In this document: one piece after another, positions 1-9,503 of the stretch
How the letters are laid out: every line of letters begins with the position of its first letter
Position numbering within the stretch: position 1 is the first letter of the stretch
Source: CAYPZU01 sp964415395
GTDB taxonomy: Bacteria > Chlamydiota > Chlamydiia > Chlamydiales > SM23-39
Direction of reading: 5' to 3'
NCBI GenBank assembly: GCA_964415395.1
Contig: CAYPZU010000012.1
Location: 1 to 39,959 of the forward strand
Length of the DNA stretch: 39,959 bases
Notes under the pieces: generated by a model
What the model was told of the DNA's origin: nothing
What the model saw: only the letters and a program-made list of their open reading frames with translations
Databases searched by the model: none
Position numbers and translations under genes: made by a program

Positions 1-1
1 G

Positions 2-829
2 GAGTGGCCTTCTACTTCCTGCGCCTTCCTCTGCCTTTCTCTTCATGAACAAGGGATCGATGTTCCGGAATCTATTAGCTATAAAGCATTTTCGTTTTTT
101 GCCGCCTCCAGGCACTGGCAAATCGAACTCGAAGCGCTGTTCAGGAAGTGTAAAAAGAAGCTCTCTGTGGAAGAACGGCGTAAGTGGATCGAATGCCTCT
201 GGAATCATAACTCCTCAGGATTGCCCTTTATAGTGGAAGAAATAGATGCCGAGTGGCTCTTTTCCCGGCTTATGGAAAAAGGGAGTTACGAGACGTTCCA
301 TGTATTTTCCAGAATGGCCTCATTTCTCGCTGCGCTGAGCCCGAAGCTGGCTGAACGGGCGTTCCTGTACGCCTCTGAATATTGTTTGCCCCTCGGGGTT
401 GCCTGTTTCCTGGAGAGGGATCCCCCGCTTAGCGACCGGGTTGTTTTGGATGCCTTTTTACACTATCCTCAAGCATTTCTTTACTCGCTGCCTGTCCTGA
501 TCTCCAGGAGGGCGGAGCTGGTTCAGGAGAATGGCCAAGAGATGGTTGAAGTTTTGCCTGCCGACGATCGGAAGATATTCTTTCAAGAACTGGCGGAAGA
601 AAAAATGGTTCCCGCCTCCTTGGCGAACGAAGCTTTTTCGGCCTTAATCGATTGCCGGAGATTCGAATTGGCCTACGATGTCTACATGATGCATCATGAG
701 CTATTTACCGATCAGGAGATCATCCGAATCCTCGCTCCGTTTCCCGATTCCAGTCTCATTCCGGGCTTGCAGGTGATCTATAGTGGGGCCCTCTTGAGAG
801 ACAATGCTGCAGCGCAGCCGAATTTTTGA
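2..829 (+). CDS. Unknown protein, C-terminal 275 residues (5' end outside window)
   Basis: The reading frame is open from base 2, with no stop before the TGA at 827-829, so this is the 3' end of a longer gene. A GTG at 167 could be read as a start, but the codons before it read well as protein (for example SYKAFSFFAASRHW) and there is no ribosome binding site there. The product looks soluble and mostly helical, rich in Leu, Glu and Phe, with no membrane segment and no motif I recognise. The next gene starts about 60 bases downstream on the same strand. No function is proposed; that this is a real, partial coding region is fairly sure. Confidence 0.7.
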   Translation, partial: EWPSTSCAFLCLSLHEQGIDVPESISYKAFSFFAASRHWQIELEALFRKCKKKLSVEERRKWIECLWNHNSSGLPFIVEEIDAEWLFSRLMEKGSYETFHVFSRMASFLAALSPKLAERAFLYASEYCLPLGVACFLERDPPLSDRVVLDAFLHYPQAFLYSLPVLISRRAELVQENGQEMVEVLPADDRKIFFQELAEEKMVPASLANEAFSALIDCRRFELAYDVYMMHHELFTDQEIIRILAPFPDSSLIPGLQVIYSGALLRDNAAAQPNF

Positions 830-890
830 AATAATTCTTGATCCATTCTTTGGCTCCGTCCTATTCGTTCTTTAAAAAGAGAGGTCTAGT

Positions 891-1274
891 ATGTCAGCAG
901 TCCCGCCCACTCCGCGCAGCACGAGTCCTTTTGCCGAAGACGTCTATCTGGCGCCGATTTTTGAAGTGCGCGTCAACAGTCTCTTTTCTCTCGCAGATCT
1001 CAAAGACGTTCTGGAAAAGTACCTGTCCCAAGCCGAGGAAGTCCTGAAAGCCGTGAAAGAGTCTGATGAAGCGCTTCCCTATTTCAGCAAGGTCTGCGAG
1101 GAGCTCCGCGAGACCATCGCCCAAATCGGGAAAGAGCTGGCAGATCCCAAGCTGAAAAGGCGGGACCCCCAGGCCGAACTGCAGATCTGGAAAGAGAAGA
1201 CGAAGGCCGCCCACGAAAACGACGCCGGAGCGCTGAGCCTCGACATCCCCCTGATCACAGTCCGCCGCGTCTAA
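891..1274 (+). CDS. Small unknown helical protein (127 aa)
   Basis: The ATG at 891 follows a purine-rich AAAGAGAGG about 9 bases upstream that can act as ribosome binding site. The product is charged and mostly helical, with a predicted amphipathic or coiled stretch from about residue 40 to 85, and an Asp/Glu- and Lys-rich composition. It has no signal peptide, membrane segment or recognised domain. It lies between the unknown gene ending at 829 and the RDD protein at 1330, all on the same strand, so the three may be cotranscribed. An antisense frame covers the same stretch but has no start signals and is treated as a shadow. Confidence 0.6.
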   Translation: MSAVPPTPRSTSPFAEDVYLAPIFEVRVNSLFSLADLKDVLEKYLSQAEEVLKAVKESDEALPYFSKVCEELRETIAQIGKELADPKLKRRDPQAELQIWKEKTKAAHENDAGALSLDIPLITVRRV

Positions 1275-1299
1275 TATTCTTCGTGCAAAAAGGGGGGCG

Positions 1300-1321
1300 C
1301 CTCTCCTATTATTAGGAGAGG
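1300..1321 (+). promoter_or_regulatory. Hairpin abutting the ribosome binding site of the RDD gene
   Basis: CCTCTCCTA and TAGGAGAGG form a perfect 9-bp stem with a TTAT loop. The last G of the stem is the first base of the Shine-Dalgarno-like GAGGAAGAG that precedes the ATG at 1330. The stem could limit ribosome access or end transcription of the previous gene, but there is no run of T after it, so an intrinsic terminator is less likely. Confidence 0.5.
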
Positions 1322-1329
1322 AGGAAGAG

Positions 1330-1938
1330 ATGGAAGACAGGGTCATCGAGCCTTCCGAGATCATCGTCGAGCAGAAAAGCGCTCCCCGCCAAGAGGTGGC
1401 CCGGGTAAACCCGTGGATCCGCTTCCTCGCGCGCTTTTTCGACTACTCCCTCTTTTTCCTCCTTCTCTGGGGATTGCGCCAATGGCTCGGCGGGCAGTTC
1501 CCGTTTGCGCAATATGAGCATTTCATCCCATATGAATTCTTCGTCTGGATCCCCTTCGAGGCTCTTCTGCTCTCGACCTGGGGGACCACGCCCGGCAAGT
1601 TTCTTTTGAGAACCCAGCTGAAGGCGAAAAAGAAACTCGACTTCACGGGTGCGCTGAGACGAAGCTTTTCGGTCTGGTTCCGGGGCCTCGGGATGGGCAT
1701 CCCGATTCTAAATGTGTTCTGCCTTCTGATCGCCTATCAAAAGCTCAAAGTTTTTAAAATTACGAGCTGGGATCGGGACGACGGGATCTCTGTAACCCAT
1801 TTGCCGATCAGCCGGATTCGGCTGGTCTTCGCAGCAGTTGTTGCCATTTTTGGACTTCTCTTCTATTACTCGGATAAGAATGAGACCTTGAGTCAATCGC
1901 TTCGCAGCGCAAATTCGATGGTTTCAAAGCCGGTTTGA
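1330..1938 (+). CDS. RDD-family integral membrane protein
   Basis: The 202-residue product has the two hallmarks of the RDD family: the Arg/Asp motif in RFLARFFDY at residues 31-39 at the start of the first membrane segment, and GTTPGK at 85-90. About four hydrophobic segments are visible (near 35-50, 68-83, 118-133 and 163-180). RDD proteins are poorly understood inner-membrane proteins; some are linked to ion transport or protein export, and nothing here decides the substrate. The start is supported by GAGGAAGAG directly before the ATG. The C-terminal 20 residues are polar. Family assignment is solid; function is open. Confidence 0.85.
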   Translation: MEDRVIEPSEIIVEQKSAPRQEVARVNPWIRFLARFFDYSLFFLLLWGLRQWLGGQFPFAQYEHFIPYEFFVWIPFEALLLSTWGTTPGKFLLRTQLKAKKKLDFTGALRRSFSVWFRGLGMGIPILNVFCLLIAYQKLKVFKITSWDRDDGISVTHLPISRIRLVFAAVVAIFGLLFYYSDKNETLSQSLRSANSMVSKPV

Positions 1939-1980
1939 TTTACTGTAAATCGGACATATACCTCCTAGTATAGGCGATTT
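1937..1980 (+). terminator. Possible stem-loop after the RDD gene
   Basis: The stop codon overlaps GATTTA-CTG-TAAATC (1937-1951). An outer pair AAATCG (1947-1952) and CGATTT (1975-1980) encloses an inner ATAC/GTAT pair. The stems are AT-rich and no T-run follows, so this is only a weak terminator or processing-site candidate. Confidence 0.25.
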
Positions 1981-2065
1981 GCAGAAAATTCGAATCCGGC
2001 AAAGAAAACGCGGATTTGAGCCCGAATGGATTGATTCAACGGTCTCATAGATGAGGTCCTTAAAA

Positions 2066-4801
2066 ATGTCCCGACAGGAAGAGTTCTTTGATCCTTCGAT
2101 GAATGTATTGTTCCGGCGCCACCTGCAGCTGGATACCATTTTCAAGCCGAAAACCGTCGCTGTCATCGGAGCGACCGACAAGCCGGGGAGCGTCGGCAGA
2201 ACCCTTCTGCAGAATTTGACCGCCACTTCGTTCGGGGGGGAGACGATCCCCGTCAATCCGAAACGCGATGAGGTGATGGGGCTGAAAGCGTATCCGGATG
2301 TCAAAAGCATTCCGAAAAAAGTCGATCTCGCTGTCGTCGTAACGCCTGCCAAAACAGTTCCCGGAATCATCAAAGAGTGCGCGGACGCGGGCATTCCCTC
2401 GGCGATTATTATTTCGGCAGGCTTCAAAGAGATGGGCTCTCCCGGGATTGCCCTCGAACAGGAAATTTTAGGTTACGCCCGCAAGGCGAAGATGCGGATC
2501 GTAGGCCCGAACTGCCTCGGCGTCATGAATCCAATCACGGGGCTCAATGCCACATTTGCGGCCGGCATGGCATTAAAGGGGAACCTCGCCTTTATCTCCC
2601 AATCGGGAGCGCTCTGCACGGCTGTTCTCGACTGGAGCTTAAGAGAAAAAGTGGGATTCAGCTCGTTCGTTTCGATCGGCTCGATGGTCGACGTCAACTG
2701 GGGAGATCTGATCAACTATTTCGGCAACGACCCAAACACGGAAAGCATCCTGATTTACATGGAGAGCATCGGCGATTCCCGTTCGTTTTTATCGGCGGCG
2801 AGGGAAGTCGCCTTGACGAAACCGATTATTTTGATCAAAGCCGGCAGGTCCGCCGAGTCGGCGAAAGCGGCGGCGTCTCATACCGGATCGCTTGCGGGAA
2901 GCGATGAGGCTCTCACGGCAGCGCTAAGAAGAGTCGGCGTTTTAAGAGTCGACTCGATCTCGGAGCTTTTCAGCATGGCCGAGACGCTCGCCAAACAGCC
3001 CAGACCTAAGGGGCCTCATCTGACGATCGTGACGAACGCAGGCGGCCCAGGCGTGATCGCCACCGACGCGCTGATTGCGAACGGAGGAAAGCTCGCCCAG
3101 CTCACTCCGCAGACGATGGAGGCGCTCAATCAGCTTCTCCCGGCTCCATGGAGCCGAAACAACCCGGTTGATATTTTAGGCGACGCCAGCGCGGATGTTT
3201 ACGCCAAAACGATCGAGATCGTCGAGAAAGATCCAAATACGGAAGGGGTGTTGGTGATTTTGACCCCGCAGGACATGACCGACCCGACCGGAACGGCTGA
3301 GAAAATGGAGCCGTTCGCTCATTCTTCCATTCCGATTCTCGCAAGCTGGATGGGGGCCGATTCAGTCCGGAAAGGAGATGAGATCCTGACACGCTTTGGC
3401 ATCCCGAACTTCGAGTTTCCAGACATGGCCTGCAAGACGTTCGGGGCGATGTGGAGCTCGGCCTACAACCTGAAAGGAATTTACGAGGTTCCCGCTCTGA
3501 CCGATCTTTTGAAAGATGAGTCCGCTTACGCGAAAAAACAGGCCGCTGTCGAGAAAATTTTCGAACAGGCGAGAAAGGAGAACCGGACGATTCTCGACGA
3601 GTTCGAGTCTAAAGAGGTTCTCATCGCCTACGGGATCCCGACTGTTCCAACGAAAGTCGCCCGGTCTGCGGATGAGGCTGCCGCGATTGCAGAACAGATG
3701 GGGTTCCCGATCGTGGTGAAGCTCTTTTCTCGGACGATCACGCACAAGACCGAGGTCGGCGGCGTGAAACTCAATCTGAAAACTGCTGATGAAGTGAAGA
3801 AGGCGTATCATCAAATTTCGGCGTCGGTGAAAGAAATCGTAGGCGAACAGCATTTCGAAGGGGTTACTGTCCAGCCGATGATCAAGCTCGAGGGGTATGA
3901 GCTGATTTTGGGTAGTACGGTCGACGAACAGTTCGGGCCTGTGCTCTTGTTCGGTTCAGGAGGCCAGCTCGTCGAAGTGTATAAGGACCGTTCTCTCGCA
4001 ATTCCGCCGCTCACGACGACGCTCGCGCGCCGGATGATGGAGCAGACGAAGATCTATACCGCTCTGCAGGGCGTACGCGGCCGTAAGTCGATTGATTTAG
4101 GCCAGCTCGAGCAGCTCCTGGTCCAGTTCAGCAGCCTTGTCGTCGACCAGCCGTGGATCAAAGAGTGCGACATCAATCCACTTTTAGCTTCCCCCGAACA
4201 ATTGATCGCTTTGGACGCGCGGATCATCCTCCATGATCCGGATCTGAAGCATGAAAATCTGCCGCGCTCGGCGATCCGGCCTTATCCGATCGAATATGTG
4301 GAAGAATGGACGCTTAAAGACCAGACTCCTGTCGTCATCCGGCCGATCCGCCCCGAAGACGAACCGCTCCTCGTCCAGTTCCATAAAGACCTTTCGCAAG
4401 AAACCGTGCGCCAGAGATATCTGAAAATCCTCCACTACGACGAACGGGTGGCTCACAGCCGCCTCGTCCGGATCTGCTTCAACGACTATGATCGGGAAAT
4501 CGCGCTTGTTGCACAGAGAAAAGGAACCCAGGAAATTCTTGGAGTGATGCGCCTTTCGAAAGTGCCGGGAACCTACGACGCCACGTTTGCCGTCGTCATC
4601 AAGGACGAGTGGCAGAACAAAGGGCTCGGATCGAAGTTTTTGGGGAAGATTCTGTCAGTTGCGAAAAAAGAGAAGATCGAACGGATCGGCATCCAGATGC
4701 TCGAAGAGAACTTCCAGATGCAGAAGCTCTGCAAACGGCATGGATTCCGCCTCGAGCCGAAAGATGGCTTCCTTTTTGGGGAAATCACTCTGTCGAGATG
4801 A
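2066..4801 (+). CDS. ADP-forming acyl-CoA synthetase fused to GNAT acetyltransferase (Pat/YfiQ architecture)
   Basis: The 911-residue protein has, in order, a CoA-binding Rossmann domain (TVAVIGATDKPGSVG, residues about 29-43), a succinyl-CoA-ligase-like domain with GPNCLGV, an ATP-grasp half (about 490-720), and a C-terminal GNAT domain (about 740-911). This is the layout of E. coli Pat (YfiQ) and related lysine acetyltransferases, and the front part is that of ADP-forming acetate-CoA ligases. SHTGSLAG contains the histidine (residue 272) phosphorylated in active ligases, so this copy may still make acetyl-CoA and ATP. The start at 2066 is chosen because GAGGT lies 8 bases before it; an in-frame ATG at 2051 lacks such a site. 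The last 17 bases overlap the convergent cyclase gene. Confidence 0.9.
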   Translation: MSRQEEFFDPSMNVLFRRHLQLDTIFKPKTVAVIGATDKPGSVGRTLLQNLTATSFGGETIPVNPKRDEVMGLKAYPDVKSIPKKVDLAVVVTPAKTVPGIIKECADAGIPSAIIISAGFKEMGSPGIALEQEILGYARKAKMRIVGPNCLGVMNPITGLNATFAAGMALKGNLAFISQSGALCTAVLDWSLREKVGFSSFVSIGSMVDVNWGDLINYFGNDPNTESILIYMESIGDSRSFLSAAREVALTKPIILIKAGRSAESAKAAASHTGSLAGSDEALTAALRRVGVLRVDSISELFSMAETLAKQPRPKGPHLTIVTNAGGPGVIATDALIANGGKLAQLTPQTMEALNQLLPAPWSRNNPVDILGDASADVYAKTIEIVEKDPNTEGVLVILTPQDMTDPTGTAEKMEPFAHSSIPILASWMGADSVRKGDEILTRFGIPNFEFPDMACKTFGAMWSSAYNLKGIYEVPALTDLLKDESAYAKKQAAVEKIFEQARKENRTILDEFESKEVLIAYGIPTVPTKVARSADEAAAIAEQMGFPIVVKLFSRTITHKTEVGGVKLNLKTADEVKKAYHQISASVKEIVGEQHFEGVTVQPMIKLEGYELILGSTVDEQFGPVLLFGSGGQLVEVYKDRSLAIPPLTTTLARRMMEQTKIYTALQGVRGRKSIDLGQLEQLLVQFSSLVVDQPWIKECDINPLLASPEQLIALDARIILHDPDLKHENLPRSAIRPYPIEYVEEWTLKDQTPVVIRPIRPEDEPLLVQFHKDLSQETVRQRYLKILHYDERVAHSRLVRICFNDYDREIALVAQRKGTQEILGVMRLSKVPGTYDATFAVVIKDEWQNKGLGSKFLGKILSVAKKEKIERIGIQMLEENFQMQKLCKRHGFRLEPKDGFLFGEITLSR

Positions 4802-6821
4802 GCCTTGCTGTCCCGTCCCAGTTTTCTGGAGGCGGGGTTTTCTGAAAGGCGCGCGATTTGGCAGCTAAGATTTTCGACGGGAGATCGGAGCCTCCGAAAA
4901 GCAGGTTCGCCTGTTCAAAAAGGGAGGCCGATTCCCCGAACTTCCGCAGCCGGTACGAGGCGAGCGCCTGCGTATAGACGCCTACCGCTTCAACGAGCTC
5001 CTTCGGAGCCGCTTCTCTTGGGCAGAGAAGCTCGAAAATGAGGAGCGGCTGCGTTTTGCCCGCCGGCATCGCCCAGTCGACGGGACGGGCGAGGAGCGTT
5101 TTTTCGATCAGCTGAGCGGTCGCGGGGCCGATCAGGATCTGAGTGCCGTACTCCTTATTGATCTTCTCCATGCGCGAGGCGATATTCACCATGTCGCCGA
5201 TCGCTGTGTAATCCATCCGCTCGCGCGAGCCGAAATTGCCCACCATCGCAGGTCCGGAGTTGATCCCGATCCGGAACTTCATCCGCGGATCTTTCGACGA
5301 GAGATTTTTCATCGCCAACGCAGCGCGGCAGGCGGCTGAAGCGTGGCCGGGGAGGGGATCGGGCGCGCCGAAGAGGCCCATCACAGCGTCTCCCATGAAC
5401 TTGTCGATCGTCCCTTTTTCCTGGTGGACTTCTTTCGTAACGGAATCGAGGAAGATCGAGAGAAAGGAGACGATTTCATCCGGGCTGAGTTTTTCCGCCA
5501 GCGTTGTAAATTGGACGAGATCGGCAAAAAGAACCGAGATCTCCCGTTTCTCTCCGCCAAGCTCGGGAAAGGCGCCGGAGCGAATCACTTTTTTCACCAG
5601 ATCGAAAGGAACGTATTTTGAAAACGACTGCAGCCCGATTTTCATTTTCCGGAGCGCGACGTTCATTTCATTCACTTCTTTGATCCGCGAAAGAGCGCTT
5701 GGCTCGTCGCGGATTTCGAATACGAGGTTCCCCGCGTCGTCCATTTCGCTGGCGACTTCTTTCAGACGGCGCGAAATCCTGCCGAAGTAGAGCGCAGTTC
5801 CTGCGAGGAAGATCAGGCAGGGGATGAGGCCGACCGCGAGCGCGCGGAGCGCGTGGCGGCGGATGGGCCCCAGCACATCGTCTTCGTGGATGATCGTTAC
5901 GAGATTCCACGGGATCTGGCTCTCTTCCGGAAAGCGGTTGACGTACAGGATTCTTCCCTTGATATTGAGGTATCCGGTTTTTCCTCCGGACTTGACGAAC
6001 TGCTCCCAGACTTTCCCGATTTCCTCGTCCATCGCCGGATCGCGGCGGGGAGTGGAGCGGGAGATGATCGTTCCATTGTGGTCGAGGAGGGAGACCACGC
6101 CCCTTTGCCCCACTTCGAGCGACCGGAGGAATTTGGAGAGCTGGTCGATCTGGAAGTCGACGACCCAGAAGCCTTCCACTTCGGTCTTGGGCTTATGGCC
6201 TAAAACGTAGGAATAACCGGTTCCTTCAAGGGTTACGAAAGGATACGGATCTGTCCAGGCCCCTTCCGGATGCAGGAGTCCCGTTGCCCAAAAGGGGCGC
6301 TTCCTCGGGTCGTAGTCCCCGAGTTCCTCGCCAGCAAGAACCCATTTTGAATCGGGTCCGATCCGGTAGTTTTCGATCTTTGTTTTGCCGCTCTCCTGGA
6401 GAGTCCGGCGCGTCCCCGTGAAACCGCTCTTCTCTTTGTAGACGGCATAGAAGAGGCCGTTTTTCCCCGCATAATAGACCGCGGCGAAATCGGGGTTTTC
6501 CTTCATCGCCCGATAGCAGATGTCGAGGACGAACTCTACGTTTTCAACGTTCAGGCTCTGCTCGAAAGCCATCCCTTCGATGAAGCGGAGCGTCGTCGGA
6601 GCGCTGTCGAAAAAACTGACGATCTCCTCGGTCGATGTCTGGGCGACCTGCTTGGCCAGCTCGGCCCAAAGGCCCCTGATCGAATGGGTCGCCTTCCTGT
6701 AGGCCGGATAGCCGATCGCGCCGACCGTGATCGCAATCGAAATGCCAGCCGATGCGACAACGGAGCCGACGAGAGTCGCTCGGAGAGGGAAGGTGAGGTT
6801 CTTGATCCAGCCGAAAGCCAT
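4785..6821 (-). CDS. Membrane-bound class III adenylate cyclase with extracytoplasmic Cache-like sensor
   Basis: The 678-residue protein has a membrane segment at about 12-39, a large extracytoplasmic region (40-320) of double-Cache type (PRKRPFWATG, then WVVDFQIDQL), a second membrane segment at 324-347, a HAMP-like linker, and a class III nucleotidyl cyclase domain at about 425-600. Metal-binding Asp434 (LFADLVQFT) and Asp478 (FMGDAV) are present. Lys474 and the Thr of MDYTAIGD point to ATP rather than GTP, and Asn546 and Arg550 of the transition-state pair are kept. It therefore should make cAMP in response to a periplasmic ligand. AGAAGAG precedes the ATG. The MFS gene ends 12 bases upstream, so the two form an operon. 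The C-terminal 75 residues resemble a helical TPR-like tail. Confidence 0.92.
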   Translation of the reverse strand: MAFGWIKNLTFPLRATLVGSVVASAGISIAITVGAIGYPAYRKATHSIRGLWAELAKQVAQTSTEEIVSFFDSAPTTLRFIEGMAFEQSLNVENVEFVLDICYRAMKENPDFAAVYYAGKNGLFYAVYKEKSGFTGTRRTLQESGKTKIENYRIGPDSKWVLAGEELGDYDPRKRPFWATGLLHPEGAWTDPYPFVTLEGTGYSYVLGHKPKTEVEGFWVVDFQIDQLSKFLRSLEVGQRGVVSLLDHNGTIISRSTPRRDPAMDEEIGKVWEQFVKSGGKTGYLNIKGRILYVNRFPEESQIPWNLVTIIHEDDVLGPIRRHALRALAVGLIPCLIFLAGTALYFGRISRRLKEVASEMDDAGNLVFEIRDEPSALSRIKEVNEMNVALRKMKIGLQSFSKYVPFDLVKKVIRSGAFPELGGEKREISVLFADLVQFTTLAEKLSPDEIVSFLSIFLDSVTKEVHQEKGTIDKFMGDAVMGLFGAPDPLPGHASAACRAALAMKNLSSKDPRMKFRIGINSGPAMVGNFGSRERMDYTAIGDMVNIASRMEKINKEYGTQILIGPATAQLIEKTLLARPVDWAMPAGKTQPLLIFELLCPREAAPKELVEAVGVYTQALASYRLRKFGESASLFEQANLLFGGSDLPSKILAAKSRAFQKTPPPENWDGTARLISTE

Positions 6822-6833
6822 GTCTCTTCTCTG

Positions 6834-8033
6834 TTAAAAATGAGGGGTTGTCGTTTTCGGGGCCGTCCAGTTCAGGAACAGGCCGAGAACCCCTGTAATC
6901 GAAATATAGAGAATTCCCAGGTGGAAGTAGGCGGGATCCCACGGAACATCCCCCAGTTTTACGACCCAAAGGTCGATCGTCCCTACGCCGATGAAGTAGC
7001 CGGCCATCATGATCGAGGTCGCCATCTCTATGTGGGGGAGCATCCGGCTTCCCTTCGCAAAAGGCTGCAGCTCCCCCTCCATCATCGAGAGGAGGATCGG
7101 GAAGATCGCCGAGCAGCCGAAGCCGCCGACCGACACGGCGATGATGAATCCTGTAATGCTGTCCTGCTTGGTAAAGAAAAACAGCGCCCCGGCCACAACC
7201 GCGATCAGGAGGTAAAAGACCCGTTTTGCCGGATAGAGATAGAGAGGGAGGAGAAGGAAGATCTGCCCAACGATCATAAAAAGCCAGAAAAGGGAGATCG
7301 TCTCGTCGGCGAGATCGAGTCCCAGAAGGTCGCGCATCTGCACGACGCCCCATAAATTGAAAGTTGTCTCCGTCATCGAATAGGCGATGATCGCGAGGAC
7401 GAATAGGGCGAGCCTGTAATGGAGCTGCTTCCACAGCTTCGAACCTTTCCGCAAATGCTCGAGATGGGCCGGATAGGGAGGATCGAAAAAAAAGCGGTGG
7501 ATGAACCAGAGCGAGAGAAGGAGCAGGAACAGGATGAAAGGATAGAGCGCGTAGGAGAAATCGCTAAAAAAGTCGAGAAGCAGGGGGGCGAGCATGACGC
7601 CCAGATTGAATACGGCGAAAAGGGCGGTGATCCCGGCTCCCACGCGCTTGGGAAACTCGAGGACAATGTAAGTGATCAGGGGGTTGATTACCGATGTGAG
7701 CGCCAGACCGAAAAAGATCATGTCCAATAGGATCAGAGGCAAATGACCCCTCTGGACATTCTGGCTGATCCAGAGAATCGACATCCCCAAAACGTTGAAG
7801 ATCATTCCCAGGTAGAGCGCTTTTCTCAAGCCCAGCCGTTTGCAGATCGGCTGATGGCTCAAAGATACTCCGACTGCGCAGACATAAAGAATCAGCTTGC
7901 AGTAGAACATCAGCTCAGGCGAATCGGAACCGAGAAGAAAATTCCCCGGGATCTGGAAGATCGCAAAGATCAGCGTGTGGAGCGCGCCAATCAAGAAGAG
8001 TCCGATCGTCAGAAGGAACCGATGGGACATCAT
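6834..8033 (-). CDS. Major facilitator superfamily transporter
   Basis: About 400 residues with 12 hydrophobic segments in two groups of six, and a basic loop after segment 2 (CKRLGLRKALYLG) in place of the MFS signature G-x-x-x-D-R. The overall look is that of the fucose/sugar-permease-like branch of MFS, but the substrate cannot be read from sequence. The start is uncertain: a GTG at 8072 adds 13 residues, while the paired ATG codons at 8033/8030 (MMSHRFLLTIG) place the first membrane helix right at the N terminus as usual. None has a clear ribosome binding site. It lies 12 bases upstream of the adenylate cyclase, so it may import or sense the signal for it; this is inference. Confidence 0.85.
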   Translation of the reverse strand: MMSHRFLLTIGLFLIGALHTLIFAIFQIPGNFLLGSDSPELMFYCKLILYVCAVGVSLSHQPICKRLGLRKALYLGMIFNVLGMSILWISQNVQRGHLPLILLDMIFFGLALTSVINPLITYIVLEFPKRVGAGITALFAVFNLGVMLAPLLLDFFSDFSYALYPFILFLLLLSLWFIHRFFFDPPYPAHLEHLRKGSKLWKQLHYRLALFVLAIIAYSMTETTFNLWGVVQMRDLLGLDLADETISLFWLFMIVGQIFLLLPLYLYPAKRVFYLLIAVVAGALFFFTKQDSITGFIIAVSVGGFGCSAIFPILLSMMEGELQPFAKGSRMLPHIEMATSIMMAGYFIGVGTIDLWVVKLGDVPWDPAYFHLGILYISITGVLGLFLNWTAPKTTTPHF

Positions 8034-8132
8034 TTTTTGGGTCCAGAACACGCAAAACACTCTTGGCTGCACTGCACCGCACCATATCCTGCTGTTCTAA
8101 AAAACACAATCTGATAGAAAGAGGCAAACGGG

Positions 8133-9497
8133 GTGTATTTGGAAAACCCAGGCCTGCAGCGCGGCCTCCAATCGAGGCACGTCAATCTCATCGCTCTCGG
8201 CGGGATCATCGGATCCGCCTACTTTCTTGGAACGGGATACCTCCTCAACCAGCTCGGCCCCGGGGCCTTCCTCGCCTATGTCTTCGGCGGACTCATCACC
8301 TACATGACTCTTGCCTGTTTAGCTGAACTTGAAGTCGCCTCGCCTTCCCACGGCTCTTTCATCGGCTATGCCACCGAATATGTCTCTCCTTCGTGGGCTT
8401 GCGGCGTTGGCTGGTCCTACTGGGTCACCTGGGTCATCTATATTCCATCCGAGTGCCTTGCCGGCGGAATCGTCCTGAACCACTATTTTCCTGAAATCCC
8501 CGTCTATTTTTTCGCGTTCGGCATCGGTCTGGGGATCACGCTGCTCAATTTATCCCACGTGAAATACTTCGGAGAAATCGAATTTTGGCTCTCCGTCCTG
8601 AAAATCATCGCCCTTGTCGGCTTTTCGGCCGCCGCTATTCTGATCTATTTCGGCGTCATCGGAACCGGCGCTCCGCTAAAGTCTGAATACATCTTCGACA
8701 ACGGAGGCCTTTTTCCCAACGGAATGGCGGTGCTCCTCATCAATATGGTGATCCTTCTCGTCAATTACCAGGGCTCTGAAATCATTGGACTCAGCGCCTC
8801 GGAAGCGGAAGATCCAAAAACAGCGGTCCCTTCGGCGCTCAAGAAAATCACCTACCGGATCATCGGCCTTTACCTGATTCCGATCTTCCTCCTCGCCCTC
8901 ATTTTTCCGTGGCAGGAAGCGAACCTGCAGGGAAGCGTTTTCGGCAAAGCCTTAGGCAAATACGGAATCGTCCCGGCTGATATGATCTTCAATTTGATCA
9001 TCGTGATTGCAGCCGTTTCCTGTTCGAACAGCGGTTTTTACGCCACTGTGCGCGCTCTCTACGGGCTGGGGCGGAACGGGATGGCTCCGAAAAAATTCAC
9101 GCGCCTCAATTCCGGCGGGATGCCCACCTGGGCGATCTGGGCCAGCATCGCGGCCATCTGGATCATGCTGATCCTTTCCTATTTCTTTTCCGCAAAAAAG
9201 CTCTACACCAATTTACTCGCTATTTCGGGATTTACCGGAGCGATCTGCTGGATTTCGATCTGCTGGTCGCAGCTCCGCTACAGAAGGCAGATTGAAAAAA
9301 TCAGCCCTCCGCCCCGCAATCTATACAGGGCTCCCTGGTTTCCCTATTTACCCCATCTCGGCATTTGGCTTCAGGTGATCTGCCTGCTCGTCGTCGCTCT
9401 GAATCCCCATCTCCGCTCCTCGTTTTACTTCGGAGTTCCCGTTCTTCTCATCCCGATTCTCATCTATAAACTGAAGCACAGGCGGCCGGCTGCATAG
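8133..9497 (+). CDS. APC-family amino acid permease
   Basis: The 454-residue product has 12 hydrophobic segments and the APC/AAT signature near the N terminus: GLQSRHVNLIALGGIIGS followed by FLGTG and LGPGAFLAY. It also has GSEIIGLSASEAEDP in the middle, typical of the GABA/proline/aromatic permease branch (AAT). It should import an amino acid with protons across the inner membrane; the exact substrate is not evident. The GTG start at 8133 is supported by AGAGG 8 bases upstream. It is divergent from the MFS gene and followed after 6 bases by an aldo/keto reductase, with which it is probably cotranscribed. Confidence 0.9.
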   Translation: MYLENPGLQRGLQSRHVNLIALGGIIGSAYFLGTGYLLNQLGPGAFLAYVFGGLITYMTLACLAELEVASPSHGSFIGYATEYVSPSWACGVGWSYWVTWVIYIPSECLAGGIVLNHYFPEIPVYFFAFGIGLGITLLNLSHVKYFGEIEFWLSVLKIIALVGFSAAAILIYFGVIGTGAPLKSEYIFDNGGLFPNGMAVLLINMVILLVNYQGSEIIGLSASEAEDPKTAVPSALKKITYRIIGLYLIPIFLLALIFPWQEANLQGSVFGKALGKYGIVPADMIFNLIIVIAAVSCSNSGFYATVRALYGLGRNGMAPKKFTRLNSGGMPTWAIWASIAAIWIMLILSYFFSAKKLYTNLLAISGFTGAICWISICWSQLRYRRQIEKISPPPRNLYRAPWFPYLPHLGIWLQVICLLVVALNPHLRSSFYFGVPVLLIPILIYKLKHRRPAA

Positions 9498-9503
9498 CGT
9501 TTT

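Noticed and set aside
167..829. Separate gene starting at GTG 167
   Set aside because: The frame is open back to base 2 with protein-like codons and no ribosome binding site at 167.
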